Source of the DNA: Epiperipatus broadwayi
Lineage: Eukaryota; Onychophora; Udeonychophora; Euonychophora; Peripatidae
Reading direction: 5' to 3'
Length of the DNA: 64,000 nucleotides
Assembly (NCBI GenBank): GCA_028023455.1
Contig: JAQFVV010000031.1
Span: forward strand, 9,722,093 to 9,786,092
Shown here: positions 23,826 through 35,634 of the stretch, piece after piece
Numbering within the stretch: position 1 is the first letter of the stretch
How the letters are laid out: each line of letters opens with the position of its first letter
Position numbers and translations under genes: made by a program
Notes under the pieces: model-generated
Seen by the model: the letters and a program-made list of their open reading frames with translations, nothing else
Database searches by the model: none
Told to the model about the DNA's origin: nothing

Positions 23826-26800
23826 TTATTCTGCTCTCTTCAGTGCTCTTGCATTGAACGTTCCTTTTCCGTGGGTCAACGCAAAGGCGTTGTTTCCATA
23901 TGCCCTGACGATCTCGTATGGGCCCTCGTATATGTCGAGGAATTTTTTGTAGATGTTTTGTCCGGGTCGACTGACCGGGTTGGCCTTTACCATCACTCGA
24001 TCGCCCACTTTGAACGTATTCCGGGTGGGCTTCTTGGTCTGCGTTCGCCTTTTTCCCATGTGCTCCAATCTTCGTAGCGCTATTTGGTTGTCTTGTTTCC
24101 TATCGATTTTTCCGGTTCGGATGGTGGGCCTGTCATCGTATGGGTAAGGTATTGGTTGCCCATAATGGAGTCGGCTTGGTTCAAATCCAGTTGATTCATT
24201 TTTTGAGGAGTTGATCATTCCCGTGATCCGGGGAATCTCCTGGACCCATTTCCGGTGATCTCCCGCAGTATACACACGGAATAACCGTCCCAATTCCCGC
24301 ATTACTCGCTCGCACGGGTTGCTCTGCGGGTTCCGGATCGACGTCATGTGGTGTTTGATCCCGGTTCGATTTATCCACTGCCGCCAAGTTTTCGACACAA
24401 ATGGTGTGCCATGATCCGATAGGATGTACCTAGGCTTCCCAATGATGGGAAACTGTTTTGTCTCCAATAATTTGATGGTCTGGTGTGCGTTCGCCCGGGC
24501 CATGGGGTAGGCGGCGACCATTTTGGAACATAAGTCGTATGCGACTAATATATATCTCTTTCCCCCGGCCATCGGTAACGGCCCGTAGTAATCGATTGCC
24601 ACGGTGTGGTTAGGTTCCCGTATGATAATTGGTATCTGAGGTCCTTCATTGGATCGATTTAGTGGTTTGGTCCTCGCACAGACATCGCATCCCCGTAATC
24701 TTGCGGCGATGTCCCGGTGCATTCCAGGCCAGTAGAACCAATTGCTAAGGTATCCCTCAGTCTTGTTCGCTCCATAATGTCCGCGTTCCCGATGTGTCTC
24801 GTCGATCATTTGATTTCGCATTTCTTTCGGGATTATAATCCGGGTTTGCTTCCCATTCCCTGTGTTTCTTTGGAGTAACCCCCCCAGGGTGATGCATCGG
24901 TCCCGATATTTCCATAGTGGACCCCCTTCGGTTCCTTCTTCCCCCTGGTAAGAGCCCGCCTTCGACTTCCCTTTACGTAAATAACTGATTATTCGTTGGC
25001 AGTCCTCGTCCTTTTCCTGGCTCCTTCGAATGTTGCCTGCTTTAAGCCCTCCCTTCTTGTCCTGTCGGGTCGTTGCGGCTATGTAGGCGAACTCGCTTGC
25101 CTCCGCATTCGTCTGAGTCCCTACCGGGTAACGGCTCAGCGTGTCCGCGATCACGTTATCCCTTCCTTTGCAGTATTCTACCTCATATTGAAATTCCTGC
25201 AGGGCTAGACTCCACCGCACCAATCTGTTGTTTGTCAGGAAGCTTTTGTTTAGGAACTCCAGACTCCGGTGGTCAGTGACGACCCTTACTTTGGACCCGA
25301 CCAGGTATTGCCGGAACTTTTTGAACGCCCACACTATGGCGAGGGCTTCTCGCTCGGTGACCGTGTACCTTCTTTCCGGGTCTTTAAGTAGCCGACTAAT
25401 GAACGCCAACACTCTCTGTTCTCCCTCCGGCCCCTTCTGGTACAACGTGGCCCCCAGCCCGATGTCACTGCTGTCCGTTTGTACCCAGAACATCTGGTCG
25501 AAATCCGGGTATGTCAATATTGTTTGTTTCAGGAACCCTTCTTTTACTCTCCGGAAACTCCGTTCCCGCTTCTCGTCCCACACCCATGCTTGCTCCTTTC
25601 TTAGTAGTTGTAACAAGGGCTCCATATCGTGGGTGAAGTTCTCGTAGAACTTGTTATAAAAGGTACACATTCCGAGGAATGCCTTAATGTCCTTCTTCTT
25701 CTTTGGGGTGGGAAATTCCTGGATCGCCTGGATTTTTTCGGGGTTAGGCCGCACTCCATCCGGGCTGACTATGTGTCCCAAGAACTTGACCTCCTGTGTC
25801 GCAAAATGGCTCTTCTTGATGTTGATTTTGATCCCCTTCTGCTCGCATTCTTGGAGTAGCCTTTCTAAGTGCTGGCAATGCTCCTCGATGTCATTGGATG
25901 CTATGATGATGTCGTCCACGTACATCGTCGCAAATCCTTTTACCTCGTCAGATAGGGTTTGATCCAGGCATTGTACCAAGCCTGCCCCACTGTTCTTTAA
26001 CCCGAAGGGTACTCGGTTGAACTGGTACGCCCTTCCGTTATATTTGAATGCGGTGTACTTTCGGTCGTCGGGGTGGAGGCTCATTTGCCAGTAACTATTG
26101 GTTAAATCCATCGTGGAAAAAATCCGCTTGTTCCGGAACCTGGTCATTAGTTCGTTCATGACAGGTGGGGCGTTTGTGTCCGGGATCGTTACCTTGTTTA
26201 GTTGCCTAGCGTCGAGGCACAATCGTATTGACCCGTCCCCTTTTTTCACGGCTAGGATGGGATTATTGTACGGCGAGGTGCATTTTGAAACGACTCCCCA
26301 CTCCGTCATCTGCTTTAACTGGGTTTCAATTTCTTTCCGGTATTGGAATGGGATCGGGTATGCCCTCGTCTGATATGGGTGGCTGGTGCTCAATCGGATC
26401 CGGTGTTCGTATCCTCGAATTACTCCCGGTTTGTCCGAGAAGACACTTTTGTGCGCCCCCAATATTTCCTGAATTCTTTCCTTCTTTTCTTTGTCTGGTC
26501 CAGTTATTTCCTCGATTCTTTTTTCGATTTCCCCTTTTATCGCGATGCACTGCAGCTTCCTTTGTCTTTCTGGTTCTTCGTCCACTTTGCTTTTGAAAGG
26601 CACCGTGACTGTGCTGATCCTCGCTAGTTCGGTCCCGTAATCGATGTTACATTTAGCCATTTTCATGAAGTCTGATCCTAATACTAAGTCATGGATTAAG
26701 CCTTCCAGTATTAGTACGACCTGGGTAAACTCCTGTCCTGCAATGCTGATATTCGCCCACACTTGTTTGGTTTGTATTTTCGCCTTTTTTCCATTGGCCA

Positions 26801-27527
26801 GTACAATTTGGGTCCCTTTTAGCGGTAGGATTTTTATCTCTGTTGGCCCTTGGGCGATCTTGTTGAAAATTTCCTGTGCCATTACGGATACTTGGCTTCC
26901 CGTATCCAGCAAAGCCCTTGCCTTGAACCCCTGGATTGACACGTCGATTATTGGGCATTCCTGTCTTCTCCGAGGTCCTTCCCCCCCCCCATCTTGTGTC
27001 ATATTGGCTATTCTGATCCCATTGTCCTCCTCTTGGTTAAAATAATCGTCGTTTTCGATCGCCTGTAGTTTCTTCAGCACTCCTGTTATTTCGGTTTCCC
27101 TTTCAATGATTTGTTTGATCTCCCTGGGTAGGTTGCGTCCCGCTATCCTAATTTGCTGTTCCTCTGGTATTTGGTATTTGTCTATTTTTTTTAGTCTTGC
27201 CATCTGTCTCTGGACGAAGGTACTGTATTTTTCCTCTTCTTCCCTTTTGTTTTGTTCTATCTCCCATCTTTCCCTTTCCTGCTGGGCTACTCCCCAATAT
27301 CTTTTCATGATGGCCCTTTGATATTCCTCGAATGTCTCTGGTTTGTTTTTCATTGTCTCCCACCATTCCACAACTTCCCCTTGGATGTGGCTACATGCGA
27401 TCGCTATTTTGGATTCTTCGCTGAACTGCTCGCATGAAAATAACCTCTTCAAACTTTCTATATATCGACATGGATTCTCATTTCCCTTTCCTTTGAAGTG
27501 CTCTATTTTTATCCATTTTCCCTCCAT
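23826..27527 (-). CDS. Ty3-type Gag-Pol polyprotein (1233 aa)
   Basis: A single uninterrupted frame encodes capsid, protease, reverse transcriptase, RNase H and integrase. Residues 1-150 form a retrotransposon Gag-like region (EWWETM, FEEYQRAIMKRYW). There is no Cys-His zinc knuckle. The aspartic protease has LLDTGS at about 206-211 and a VLGSDF block near 282. RT has FSTMDLTNSYWQ near 470 and YVDD at 536-539. RNase H has TDSS near 684 and TDHRSL near 751. Integrase zinc ligands are H912, H917, C947 and C950; catalytic residues are D979, D1038 and E1073. A GPY/F-like YEGPYEI lies at about 1200-1206. Gag and Pol share one frame, so no frameshift is needed. The coding region is much more GC-rich than its surroundings. 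All catalytic residues are present, so it may be functional. The start is the first ATG, after a leader of about 394 bp. Confidence 0.93.
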   Translation of the reverse strand: MEGKWIKIEHFKGKGNENPCRYIESLKRLFSCEQFSEESKIAIACSHIQGEVVEWWETMKNKPETFEEYQRAIMKRYWGVAQQERERWEIEQNKREEEEKYSTFVQRQMARLKKIDKYQIPEEQQIRIAGRNLPREIKQIIERETEITGVLKKLQAIENDDYFNQEEDNGIRIANMTQDGGGEGPRRRQECPIIDVSIQGFKARALLDTGSQVSVMAQEIFNKIAQGPTEIKILPLKGTQIVLANGKKAKIQTKQVWANISIAGQEFTQVVLILEGLIHDLVLGSDFMKMAKCNIDYGTELARISTVTVPFKSKVDEEPERQRKLQCIAIKGEIEKRIEEITGPDKEKKERIQEILGAHKSVFSDKPGVIRGYEHRIRLSTSHPYQTRAYPIPFQYRKEIETQLKQMTEWGVVSKCTSPYNNPILAVKKGDGSIRLCLDARQLNKVTIPDTNAPPVMNELMTRFRNKRIFSTMDLTNSYWQMSLHPDDRKYTAFKYNGRAYQFNRVPFGLKNSGAGLVQCLDQTLSDEVKGFATMYVDDIIIASNDIEEHCQHLERLLQECEQKGIKINIKKSHFATQEVKFLGHIVSPDGVRPNPEKIQAIQEFPTPKKKKDIKAFLGMCTFYNKFYENFTHDMEPLLQLLRKEQAWVWDEKRERSFRRVKEGFLKQTILTYPDFDQMFWVQTDSSDIGLGATLYQKGPEGEQRVLAFISRLLKDPERRYTVTEREALAIVWAFKKFRQYLVGSKVRVVTDHRSLEFLNKSFLTNNRLVRWSLALQEFQYEVEYCKGRDNVIADTLSRYPVGTQTNAEASEFAYIAATTRQDKKGGLKAGNIRRSQEKDEDCQRIISYLRKGKSKAGSYQGEEGTEGGPLWKYRDRCITLGGLLQRNTGNGKQTRIIIPKEMRNQMIDETHRERGHYGANKTEGYLSNWFYWPGMHRDIAARLRGCDVCARTKPLNRSNEGPQIPIIIREPNHTVAIDYYGPLPMAGGKRYILVAYDLCSKMVAAYPMARANAHQTIKLLETKQFPIIGKPRYILSDHGTPFVSKTWRQWINRTGIKHHMTSIRNPQSNPCERVMRELGRLFRVYTAGDHRKWVQEIPRITGMINSSKNESTGFEPSRLHYGQPIPYPYDDRPTIRTGKIDRKQDNQIALRRLEHMGKRRTQTKKPTRNTFKVGDRVMVKANPVSRPGQNIYKKFLDIYEGPYEIVRAYGNNAFALTHGKGTFNARALKRAE

Positions 27528-27900
27528 TCTGTTTGTTGTCTCGTTGATCTTGATTTATTTGGCCTATTATAATTTTTTCACTACTGTTTACGGGAATGTG
27601 GTTCTTTTTTACTTTTGATTTATTTGTTTTATGGTGACAGCGACCGATCGGCGTCCGCTCCCTTATCTCCTGCTATGCTTTATTTGTTTTGTTTATTTTG
27701 CTCCGGTTCCCGATGTTTTGTTTACCCATTTGCGATGTTAAGAATCGCCGCGATTTTGTTCCGTTTGTTTATTATATATATATTTTTTTTTTTCAAGCTT
27801 TTTGTTTACATAAATATTTCCGCGTCTTCTCCCAGTTCGGCCGCTTTTGCTAGTATCTAGATTTGCTTTTTCTTTATGTTTAGAAGCTTCATTTATACTA

Positions 27901-27920
27901 GCCTCACGTTGGAAGCGCCA
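27901..27920 (-). promoter_or_regulatory. Primer-binding site, tRNA-Lys-like
   Basis: Minus strand TGGCGCTTCCAACGTGAGGC, one base after the 5' LTR. It resembles the complement of the tRNA-Lys(CUU) 3' end (TGGCGCCCAACGTGGGGC), with two extra bases and one mismatch. Confidence 0.7.
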
Positions 27921-27921
27921 A

Positions 27922-30050
27922 TGTAAGCGTGACCCCTCTCACCATCCCGAGATTACGGGCTTCGAAACAAACATGACATAGCGTAAGGCTTTATTTATTT
28001 TCTTACATCGACAGTTATTCACGATCCACATAAGGGGGCGCCAGATACGATTATTTAAGTTGATTTTAACTACTCGCATCACCTTACATCATGTCAAAAC
28101 GATTTCGAAGTCTAATCCCACCCACTAGCTCAAAACTCCCAGCATGGACCAATAAGGTGTCTCAAGGTTGTTACATGTTTGTTTCTCAAATGACTCCTCC
28201 CGGAGAAGACGCATTGTCCGCTAATTAAAATCAGCAAGGTTTTCTACTAAGTCGATCACGGCATAAAGATCGTTTATTGGTTATCACTGACCTGTGAGGT
28301 TGTTCGCTTACGCCCCGAACACAAGGCTTACAAGTTCATCCCCCCCGCTTTATTGTATATAACATAATTTATTGACGTTTATTTTGATTATAGACCCGCC
28401 CGCTCTTAAATCTATCTTAACTAAGGTGAAATAAGAAACATCGTGACTTACGGCACGATGGTGACATAATTAATAAAATAACTAAATGAAAATTAAAATT
28501 AACTAAATCTACTTCAAAGATAAGTTATCAAAGAATAAATAACTACGGTTTTGATTGTGTGTGAAAAGATTTGAGATATGCTCGACTTGATTAGATATTG
28601 AACAAGTTTATTAAATATGAAAAGAAACATTATTAATTTATTTATTACAAACATTATTAATTGATTTATTACCAAAACATTATTAATTGATTTATTACAC
28701 ACGCGCACATACATTCACGCCCACAGAGAACCATAAGTATTCATAACACAATTTGAATAACGAGAAAGTTCCTTTCTATTTGATAAATATATAATCTTTC
28801 CTTAGCTTCACTTAAGTTCAAAGTTCATGTTTACAAAGTTCAGTAACAAAGATAAACTATCATGACGAGGAAAGTCTTAAGATTTATTTGAGTAAATTTA
28901 TGTTGGTTAATTACGAGATTGCCTTACGAGTTTATTAATTGAGTGAGTGAACAGAATAAAAAAACATATTTACCTAGGATTTGTCTTGGTTGCAACGAAG
29001 GTCGATTGGTCTGGACGAGTTTGGGTGTTTCACGGAACATTTCTTTTATTAGGAGCATTCACTTAACACGACGATGTTATCAGAATTTCATAGCTTCGGA
29101 GATATTTCAGTAGCGGAGCGCCGATCAGTCACTGAAGGGTTTATTAGCCCCTCATGACAGTCGACGCTCTTGGTATTAATTTCATGATGATCATTTTAAA
29201 TATTGAGGAATAACCAAGCTAATTCAGAACAATTCTAATTTTAAATAAAAGCATAAGCATCGGAATAAATGAGCAGGTGGTAATTCAGCGTACTGAGAAT
29301 TGGAAAATAAAAAAACAATAATGAAAATGTATTAATCGAAATGAATCGAATCGAACTGAATCCAAACAATTCTTTCCAAAATTCTTTCCAAAATTAATAA
29401 TTGAATAGGTTTTGACTAGTATTTATAAAGGTTGATCCATATCTTGGGATCCAATCTACCCCCATAGTTCCCTGTTCTTGGAGTTGTCGTTCAGGTCCGC
29501 GTTTGAGGTACCTGCTCACTCACTCTTTGTGCTAAAGGCAATATTTATTTTGGGACAATCTCATTTTGCAATCTCACTCAACCAACCTTATTCCTTCACA
29601 CCTCGAAGGCATGCGTGTGTGCGTGTGTTTTACTAGAACAATACAAGTTATTTTATATTTAGAAGTCGAGCATTTATCTTTTCCTCAAATCTTTTCTATA
29701 AGTTTTATTCTAGTTAAAATTATATTTCTAAAATAAACATTTTCTAATTCCCCGTGGTGATTTTGATTGATAATTATTTTTATTATTTTAGGAGTGCGTA
29801 TTATATTTTATTATTTAGGAAAGCAAATTATTTTTTGTTATTATTTTTATTATCTAAAGGCTTTAATCATTTAATTAGACGTTTTACCGTCTGCATTTTA
29901 TCAATGTGTTTTATAAAATGTATTTATGAGAGAAAGAAAACTATTACTACTTACGAAATAAAGTTACGAGTGTTTTATGTTGCTTGCTGGTGTGTGTGTG
30001 TTTATCGATGTATCCTAGATTTAAGATTGATGTAACGCTGTCTCGTTACA
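27922..30050 (-). repeat. 5' LTR
   Basis: 2129 bp, bounded TG...CA. The first 20 bases of the LTR in its own direction form a hairpin (TGTAACG / CGTTACA). Differences from the 3' LTR are few single-base changes and homopolymer lengths. The transcription start is expected here but no motif stands out. Confidence 0.9.
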
Positions 30051-30054
30051 TATG

Positions 30055-30800
30055 TTATTAGGCATATTAAATAATTTTTTTATATTCTTAATTTCTGTAA
30101 AAGAGACATTATCAAACATTATTTATCACATATTAAAATAAAGCAATGAATAATACTAAAAACTCTAAATAAATAAGTAGTAACAAATATCAGTACTGAT
30201 TATAACAATAATTGTCAAATATTTATTAGTTTTCTTGGTTAAGTAAATTAATAATTATCTATTAAAATATTTTGCATTTGAGATAAATTAAGCCTAATAT
30301 CTATCTTTTTGTTATGTGTTCTTATATTATAAAAATATATAATTTATAGTTATTTATTTTATATCTTAACAATACTTCACACAGAATTTTAGTTAATAAA
30401 ATTCATTTTTGAGTGCATCAAAGATAGGTCAGTAATAAAAAAAAGATTATGATCATCATCATTACTTTTACTATTCCACTTTTTGGTATCTGGACAGAAG
30501 AAATAAAACTATTATCCATGTACTTTAATATTAAATAATTTTGCTTTACAAATTAACATTAAAACAGGCAACAAATAAATATTTTTCATTCCAATGCATT
30601 TTGTTGCTTAATCTGTCATAAAGTTCAATTCTTAATTTACTTAAACAAGAAAACTAATAAATATTTGACAAATATTGTTGTAATTGGAATATTAATAATT
30701 ATTATATAATTTTTTTAATATGAATAATTTATTAAATAACTGACAAATAGCATATTAAAAGATTAATTGAATTAAAGATTAATTTTATTTATACATCAAA
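30055..30800. other. No gene recognised
   Basis: AT-rich DNA between the LTR element and the LINE tail. Confidence 0.5.
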
Positions 30801-30983
30801 TTAGCTTTCTCTTGATTTTGATGTGCTGTGACTTCTCTTTATATGGAGTCAGGAACCTCTCAGCAACTATGCCCAGAGAAACATGTTAGCCACTTTAAAT
30901 GCTTTTTCCATTCCTCACCCAAAGTTTTCCCATATTCTTTTCTATCCTGCTCCTTCCCATTTCCACAACATAATCTTTGTCAA

Positions 30984-31211
30984 CTATATGGCCTTTAGAT
31001 CTAAAAACCCCTTATCTTTTCCCAAACCCAGTACAAAAACCAATAAGCCACTTTCTGTATAATCACTTTGTTCATATTTATTCTTCCACAACTTTATTAT
31101 TTGTATCCTTTCTGCTTTCAGGCATTTACATTCAATTAACAGATGCCTAATATTTTCTATACCTTCCTTACACAGCTTGCAGACTAAATCACCCACATTT
31201 GTCATGTTCAT
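30984..31211 (-). pseudogene. LINE C-terminal zinc-knuckle remnant
   Basis: VCKLCKEGIENIRHLLIECK gives a C-x2-C-x8-H-x4-C spacing, the Cys/His motif found after the RT in several LINE clades. Confidence 0.65.
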
Positions 31212-31879
31212 GTATATTCCTTTGTTGCTAAAGATCCCGTTTGAGCCTTAAACAGTAAACTACTTTCCTTGCTATTTCTTAACACTAAAACTTTTAACAA
31301 TTCTCCTAACACATTCATCCCAACTTTTGTATAAGTATACTGATACAAATTCTTTATCTAAATCTTCTGCATAATGCATTATCTTTTGCACCCATCTTGT
31401 TGCCTGCCCTTTATTCATAACTCAATTAAATACTATTTTGGCTATTTTTTATTACCCATAAACTGCAATCTACCGAACATTTTCATTTTGCTTTTTGCAT
31501 CTCTCATATAAAACTTGACCATCCCATTTTTCCTTAAATTGACTCCTTTGCTATCCACACTTCTGCATCTAATGCATGTCTTCCTACTTCTCTTTGTACT
31601 TTTTCTAAGTAATCTAATACCCTTTACTAACATATAATGCATCATTACCATATGTTAACCCTGCTACTGCCACTCCAATACAATTCTAGCTACATCATAT
31701 GTATTATAGGAGAATACTGTTAATTTCTTTATCAATTCTCTTCTTTTCTTTGCTTTATTTATCAATTTTTTCTCCCATTCATCCAACCAATTTTTCAGAT
31801 TACTTAAAATGATTCGCAAATAGTTATATCTATTCGCCACACTTAACTATATTTCCCAATAAAAATTCTTTGTCTTTTC

Positions 31880-32600
31880 ATTCCCCAATATTAATCATCA
31901 TTACTTTTGATTTTTCTTTACTAAATTTAATTCCCATCTCTTTACCCACCTTCACACATGTCCTCTGCATAACTTCCACATCTTCCCTTTTTTCTGCACA
32001 CAAAAAAAAAACATTCACAAATAAAAGATTCGACGATGTATATACTCCCTTGCCACCTATTAATAGTATCTCTACCCCTCTTTGTAGTCTTTCTATTGCT
32101 CTCTCCATTTCTCTCAAATACAACAAAAACAAAATAGGTGATAGAAGACATCCTTACCTTAATCCCACCCCATTTCTAACTTTAACTGATTCTATATTTC
32201 CTTAATTGATACATGTTATTTTCATGTAATTTCTTAATAATATCCACTAAAGCTCCATCTATTCCCAAATTTACTAAAATACCCATAATCTATTTTTATT
32301 TACTCTATCATATACCTTCTCTATATCTATAAAAACCATATATAACTGTGTACCTGTATTCCTACACATATCCATAAGTTGGATAACTACAAATAAACTA
32401 TCTCCTATATGCCTATCTGATTGAAAACCTCCTTGAATTTCTCCTAGTATATTATTTTCCATTCATTTTGCAACCCTTCCAGCCACCATATATGAGAAGA
32501 CTTTATTTAGCTTCCTATGATCTTTACTCTTTCCTTTAAATAATAGCTTTACTCTTGTATTACTCAAACTACCTGGAAATTCTCTCCTGTGCCATTTTAT
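31880..32600 (-). pseudogene. LINE reverse transcriptase remnant
   Basis: GEIQGGFQSDRHIGDSLF (near 32435) is the LINE QGGFR block, and MVFIDIEKVYDRVN (near 32330) holds the first catalytic Asp. The YADD box is lost, reading LLFVNVFFLCAEK beside an A10 homopolymer (about 32005-32015). KEMGIKFSKEKSKVM follows as in intact RTs. Confidence 0.75.
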
Positions 32601-33449
32601 TAAAACATGATAATAGTTTTAATCTTGCCTTCTGTCCTAAATTCATAACCATTTCTGCTGCCCATCCATCCAAACCTCTTGTCTTTCCACTTTTTAATTT
32701 CTTTTCTTGTCTCATTTCAGTTCCTTTTGTGTAAATCGTATATTCTCATTACTATATGCTCTCATGTTTGCTATCACTGTTTCTTTCACATCTACCATTT
32801 TTTCTATATCCATTATATACTTGTTTAACACTATCTCTAATTCTTCTCTAGAGCTACACTCTATTCCCTCATCATCTAGTAATACTATTTCTCTCTCTTC
32901 TATATTCCTTCTTTTAATGCACTTCCAAAATTTTTCACTCCCATCTCTTCCACTTTTATTAATATCTTCCAGCAGTTTACTATTCAATTTCATTCTCTTT
33001 CTATAATTATCTATTTTAGACAATTTTTTTTTCATCAGTACTTTTTTTCATTTAGTATTAACATCTTTTTCACTTCCTTTGTTCTTAATAGCACACATAT
33101 TTTCTGCATGCCTTTTTCCTCTCTTTTACACTTTTACTAACTCTCACTTCCCTATTAGTTTTATTCTTCTCAGTATTCTCACCTAAAATCCTACTTGCCA
33201 CTTTTTCTGCTTCACCACAACAGTTTTTATACTCATCCCCAACCAACTTTTTCATGGTTTCTTCAACTTTTATTTTATACTCTTCCAACTTATTCTTATC
33301 ATTCATTCTCCATTCACATCTTTCACTATATTTTCTATGTTTATTACTATTTTTCATCACATTACTAGTCATTTCTATTATAAAGAAGTTATGATCACTA
33401 TTGCATATTCTCTGTTCATTATCAAATACCTTCATTTTCTATACTTTAT

Positions 33450-34045
33450 TCATTCCCTCTTTCGCTACTAATACATAATTTATTGTGCAGAATATATTAT
33501 TTTTAGACCATGTGTATTGTCCCTCATAAGCATTCGATAAATTACCAATGGTTAAATTCACTCTGATAAAACTTCTTCAAAAGCTGTCCATTTTTATAAT
33601 TTACATCATCAATTTCTTCAATATGCCCATTCATATCCTTATAATCATTATTCTCTTCCCTTTTTCTTTGAAACTATGTATATCCTTAACTAAGCATTCA
33701 TATGTGCTACTATTTCACTCCATTATAATTTGAATATCACCAGTAGCTATATACACTATAGCCACCATCCATTCTTGTCTTCCTAACTTTATTTCAAACT
33801 ACAAATGTTCTTGACATTTAACAGTATTTAAATATTTTTTGACATAACTCCTATACCATCATCCCTTTCTTCTTTTTATTTTCTATTTATATTCTGCCAT
33901 ACAAAGTCTTCCAGAATAGGTTCTCCTTCTCTTAGATGTGTTTGTACTACTGCTAATATCTGAAGCTCTTCATTTTAATTGCTTTGTTTAATTCCAGCCA
34001 CTTTTCTGGTCTCATACCACCTTGCATATTCAAATATCCAATTTT
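33450..34045 (-). pseudogene. LINE APE-type endonuclease remnant
   Basis: IGYLNMQGGMRPEKW (about 34042-33998) is the usual endonuclease start with the catalytic Asn. LAVVQTHLREGEP (about 33955-33917) corresponds to the V-x-E-T-H box, with Gln in place of the catalytic Glu. Stops and frameshifts follow. CNSDHNFFIIEM near 33405-33370 corresponds to the C-terminal SDH box with its catalytic Asp and His. Confidence 0.6.
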
Positions 34046-34269
34046 AATAATTTCTTCTTTCCTAACTACTCTTTTGTAAATTGCTTTTGATTCTTTCTTC
34101 TCTATTACATTTATAAATAACTTGCTTACTATTAATTCTATAAACCTATTCCCTCTCCATATCTACATTCCTATCTAAATCAGCTACCCTTTGATTATTG
34201 CTTACATTCTATCCATTTTTCTGATAACACCACCACTTAAAAATCCATAAATTTATAAATAAAATTTAT

Positions 34270-34500
34270 AAATGAAACCCCCTACAACTTCACTTTCTTG
34301 CTTTTCTAAATGCAATCCATCTTTATTATATAACTCCCTCTTTCCAATAAAAAAAATTCCACACTTCCACAAACATGACATCATTCCTCTCACACAATTT
34401 TTCCAATCTCTCATTTATAGAACATGCCCTTTCTATCATATACCTCTTGTCAAATTTTGGTAATAATCCAACTATTCTCACTCTTCCTTTAATTTGCTCA
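34270..34500 (-). pseudogene. SGNH/GDSL hydrolase-like remnant upstream of LINE endonuclease
   Basis: A minus-strand reading gives RVRIVGLLPKFDKRY, then ERACSINERLEKLCERNDV, then VEVWNFF and, after a one-base slip in a T8 homopolymer, KDGLHLEKQ (34307-34321 for DGLHL). SGNH hydrolases end with a D-x-x-H catalytic pair inside a DGLHL-like box and have the N-x-x-L-x-x-LC helix before it. The N-terminal half with the catalytic Ser is not visible. I infer it is the tail of an ORF1 esterase. Confidence 0.5.
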
Positions 34501-34569
34501 AATTCCTAATCAATTCTCTTTATTTAAAAAAAATTACTACCGCCCCTACACAGAATTTTGAATTATTGA

Positions 34570-35630
34570 AAGCTGCAAATAACTAGTATCTTTTTACAGC
34601 TTTAAAAAAAATAATTAATATATATGCAAAAAAAAAGTTTGAAATTCCATTCAAAATTACAAACATTTTATAAGATGGAAATAAAAAAAAAGAATTAGAA
34701 TTGATAAAAAAAAAAGGTTTGATGACATTAATCTCAAGCATAGATCACAACTAAGATCCACCAGCTGTTTAAAATGTGTCTCCATCACTGCTTATTTCAT
34801 TTTCAAGGGCTTGAGCTAAAAACATCCAAAAATATTGCACATGTATTTAAATGTTGAATATGTTGCACAAATACACAATCCCATATCACAGTTAATATAA
34901 GATGTCCAATTGTGTGAACCTTTGATGAACCAAATTCTATCATATAAGGCAAAAACTCTTAGCCTAGTACTGTTTATTTTTTATTCATAGTTGATCCCAT
35001 ATCGAATGGTTATTCCACTATCAATACCTGTCAGTGGCCTGAGCACAGCATCCACTCTCCAACAATGCATACATATAGTTTACTTTTTAAAAAATTTCAA
35101 ATTATTACAAATTAATCTGTAGTTATCCCATCAAAAAATATTTAAAATTAATTTATTTAATCCCTTTGCTGTGGAATTTCCTCTCAAGGTCCTCTTCTTG
35201 GTTCACTAAATTCCTCAGAAATATAAAATACTGATCAAAATTTTCATTACTAGAAAAAGAATTACAATCTAGAATATATTCTTTCTAGGAATGCTATTCA
35301 ACATTCAATCTAGAATAAATTAATTGTGCTGAAATTTCAGCAATTTACTATTTTGCTCTCAAAATTGGACATGTTAATTAATTCTTTCCAAAAAAAAATG
35401 TAACTAATCTATCATAGATTAAATAGTTACCAGAAATGTATGGAATGGCTGCCATTTTTGTGTTTTTTTTTAATTGGTGGCTTTAATACATTTAAATCAT
35501 AAGTTGTTGTTTTTTTTAATTTGTTGCTTTAACAAATTACAGACATGCATGAGATTACTGTGGAGCTGCAAACCATGCAATATCAAACTACATGACTACA
35601 ATTATACACTAATGTAATCTAAATACTATA
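34570..35630. other. No gene recognised
   Basis: AT-rich sequence without a supported gene. Confidence 0.45.
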
Positions 35631-35634
35631 CTAG

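Larger units (their letters stand above)
20842..30050 (-). mobile_element. Ty3-type LTR retrotransposon, nearly intact
   Basis: Two LTRs of about 2129 bp flank an internal region with a primer-binding site, a 1233-codon Gag-Pol and a polypurine tract. The target duplication is TATG (20838-20841 and 30051-30054). LTRs differ at only a handful of sites, and the reading frame is intact, so the insertion is young. It reads right to left. Protease-RT-RNase H-integrase order, the HHCC plus D,D-34-E integrase and the GPY/F-like end identify the Ty3 (Metaviridae) group. No envelope gene is present. Confidence 0.92.
30800..34500 (-). mobile_element. Dead LINE with SGNH-like, endonuclease, RT and zinc-knuckle regions
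   Basis: Broken minus-strand frames occur in LINE order: SGNH-hydrolase-like stretch (34500-34270), APE-type endonuclease (34045-33450), linker (33435-32710), reverse transcriptase (32600-31880) and a C-terminal Cys/His knuckle (31211-30984). The coding strand is purine-rich, so the plus strand looks pyrimidine-rich throughout. Many stops and frameshifts make it a fossil. Both ends are diffuse and I cannot find target duplications. Clade is uncertain; CR1-group elements are known to carry an esterase domain in their first ORF. Confidence 0.75.

Noticed and set aside
31870-33733. Plus-strand Ser/Pro/Leu-rich frames over the LINE
   Set aside because: Shadows of the purine-rich minus-strand LINE coding sequence.
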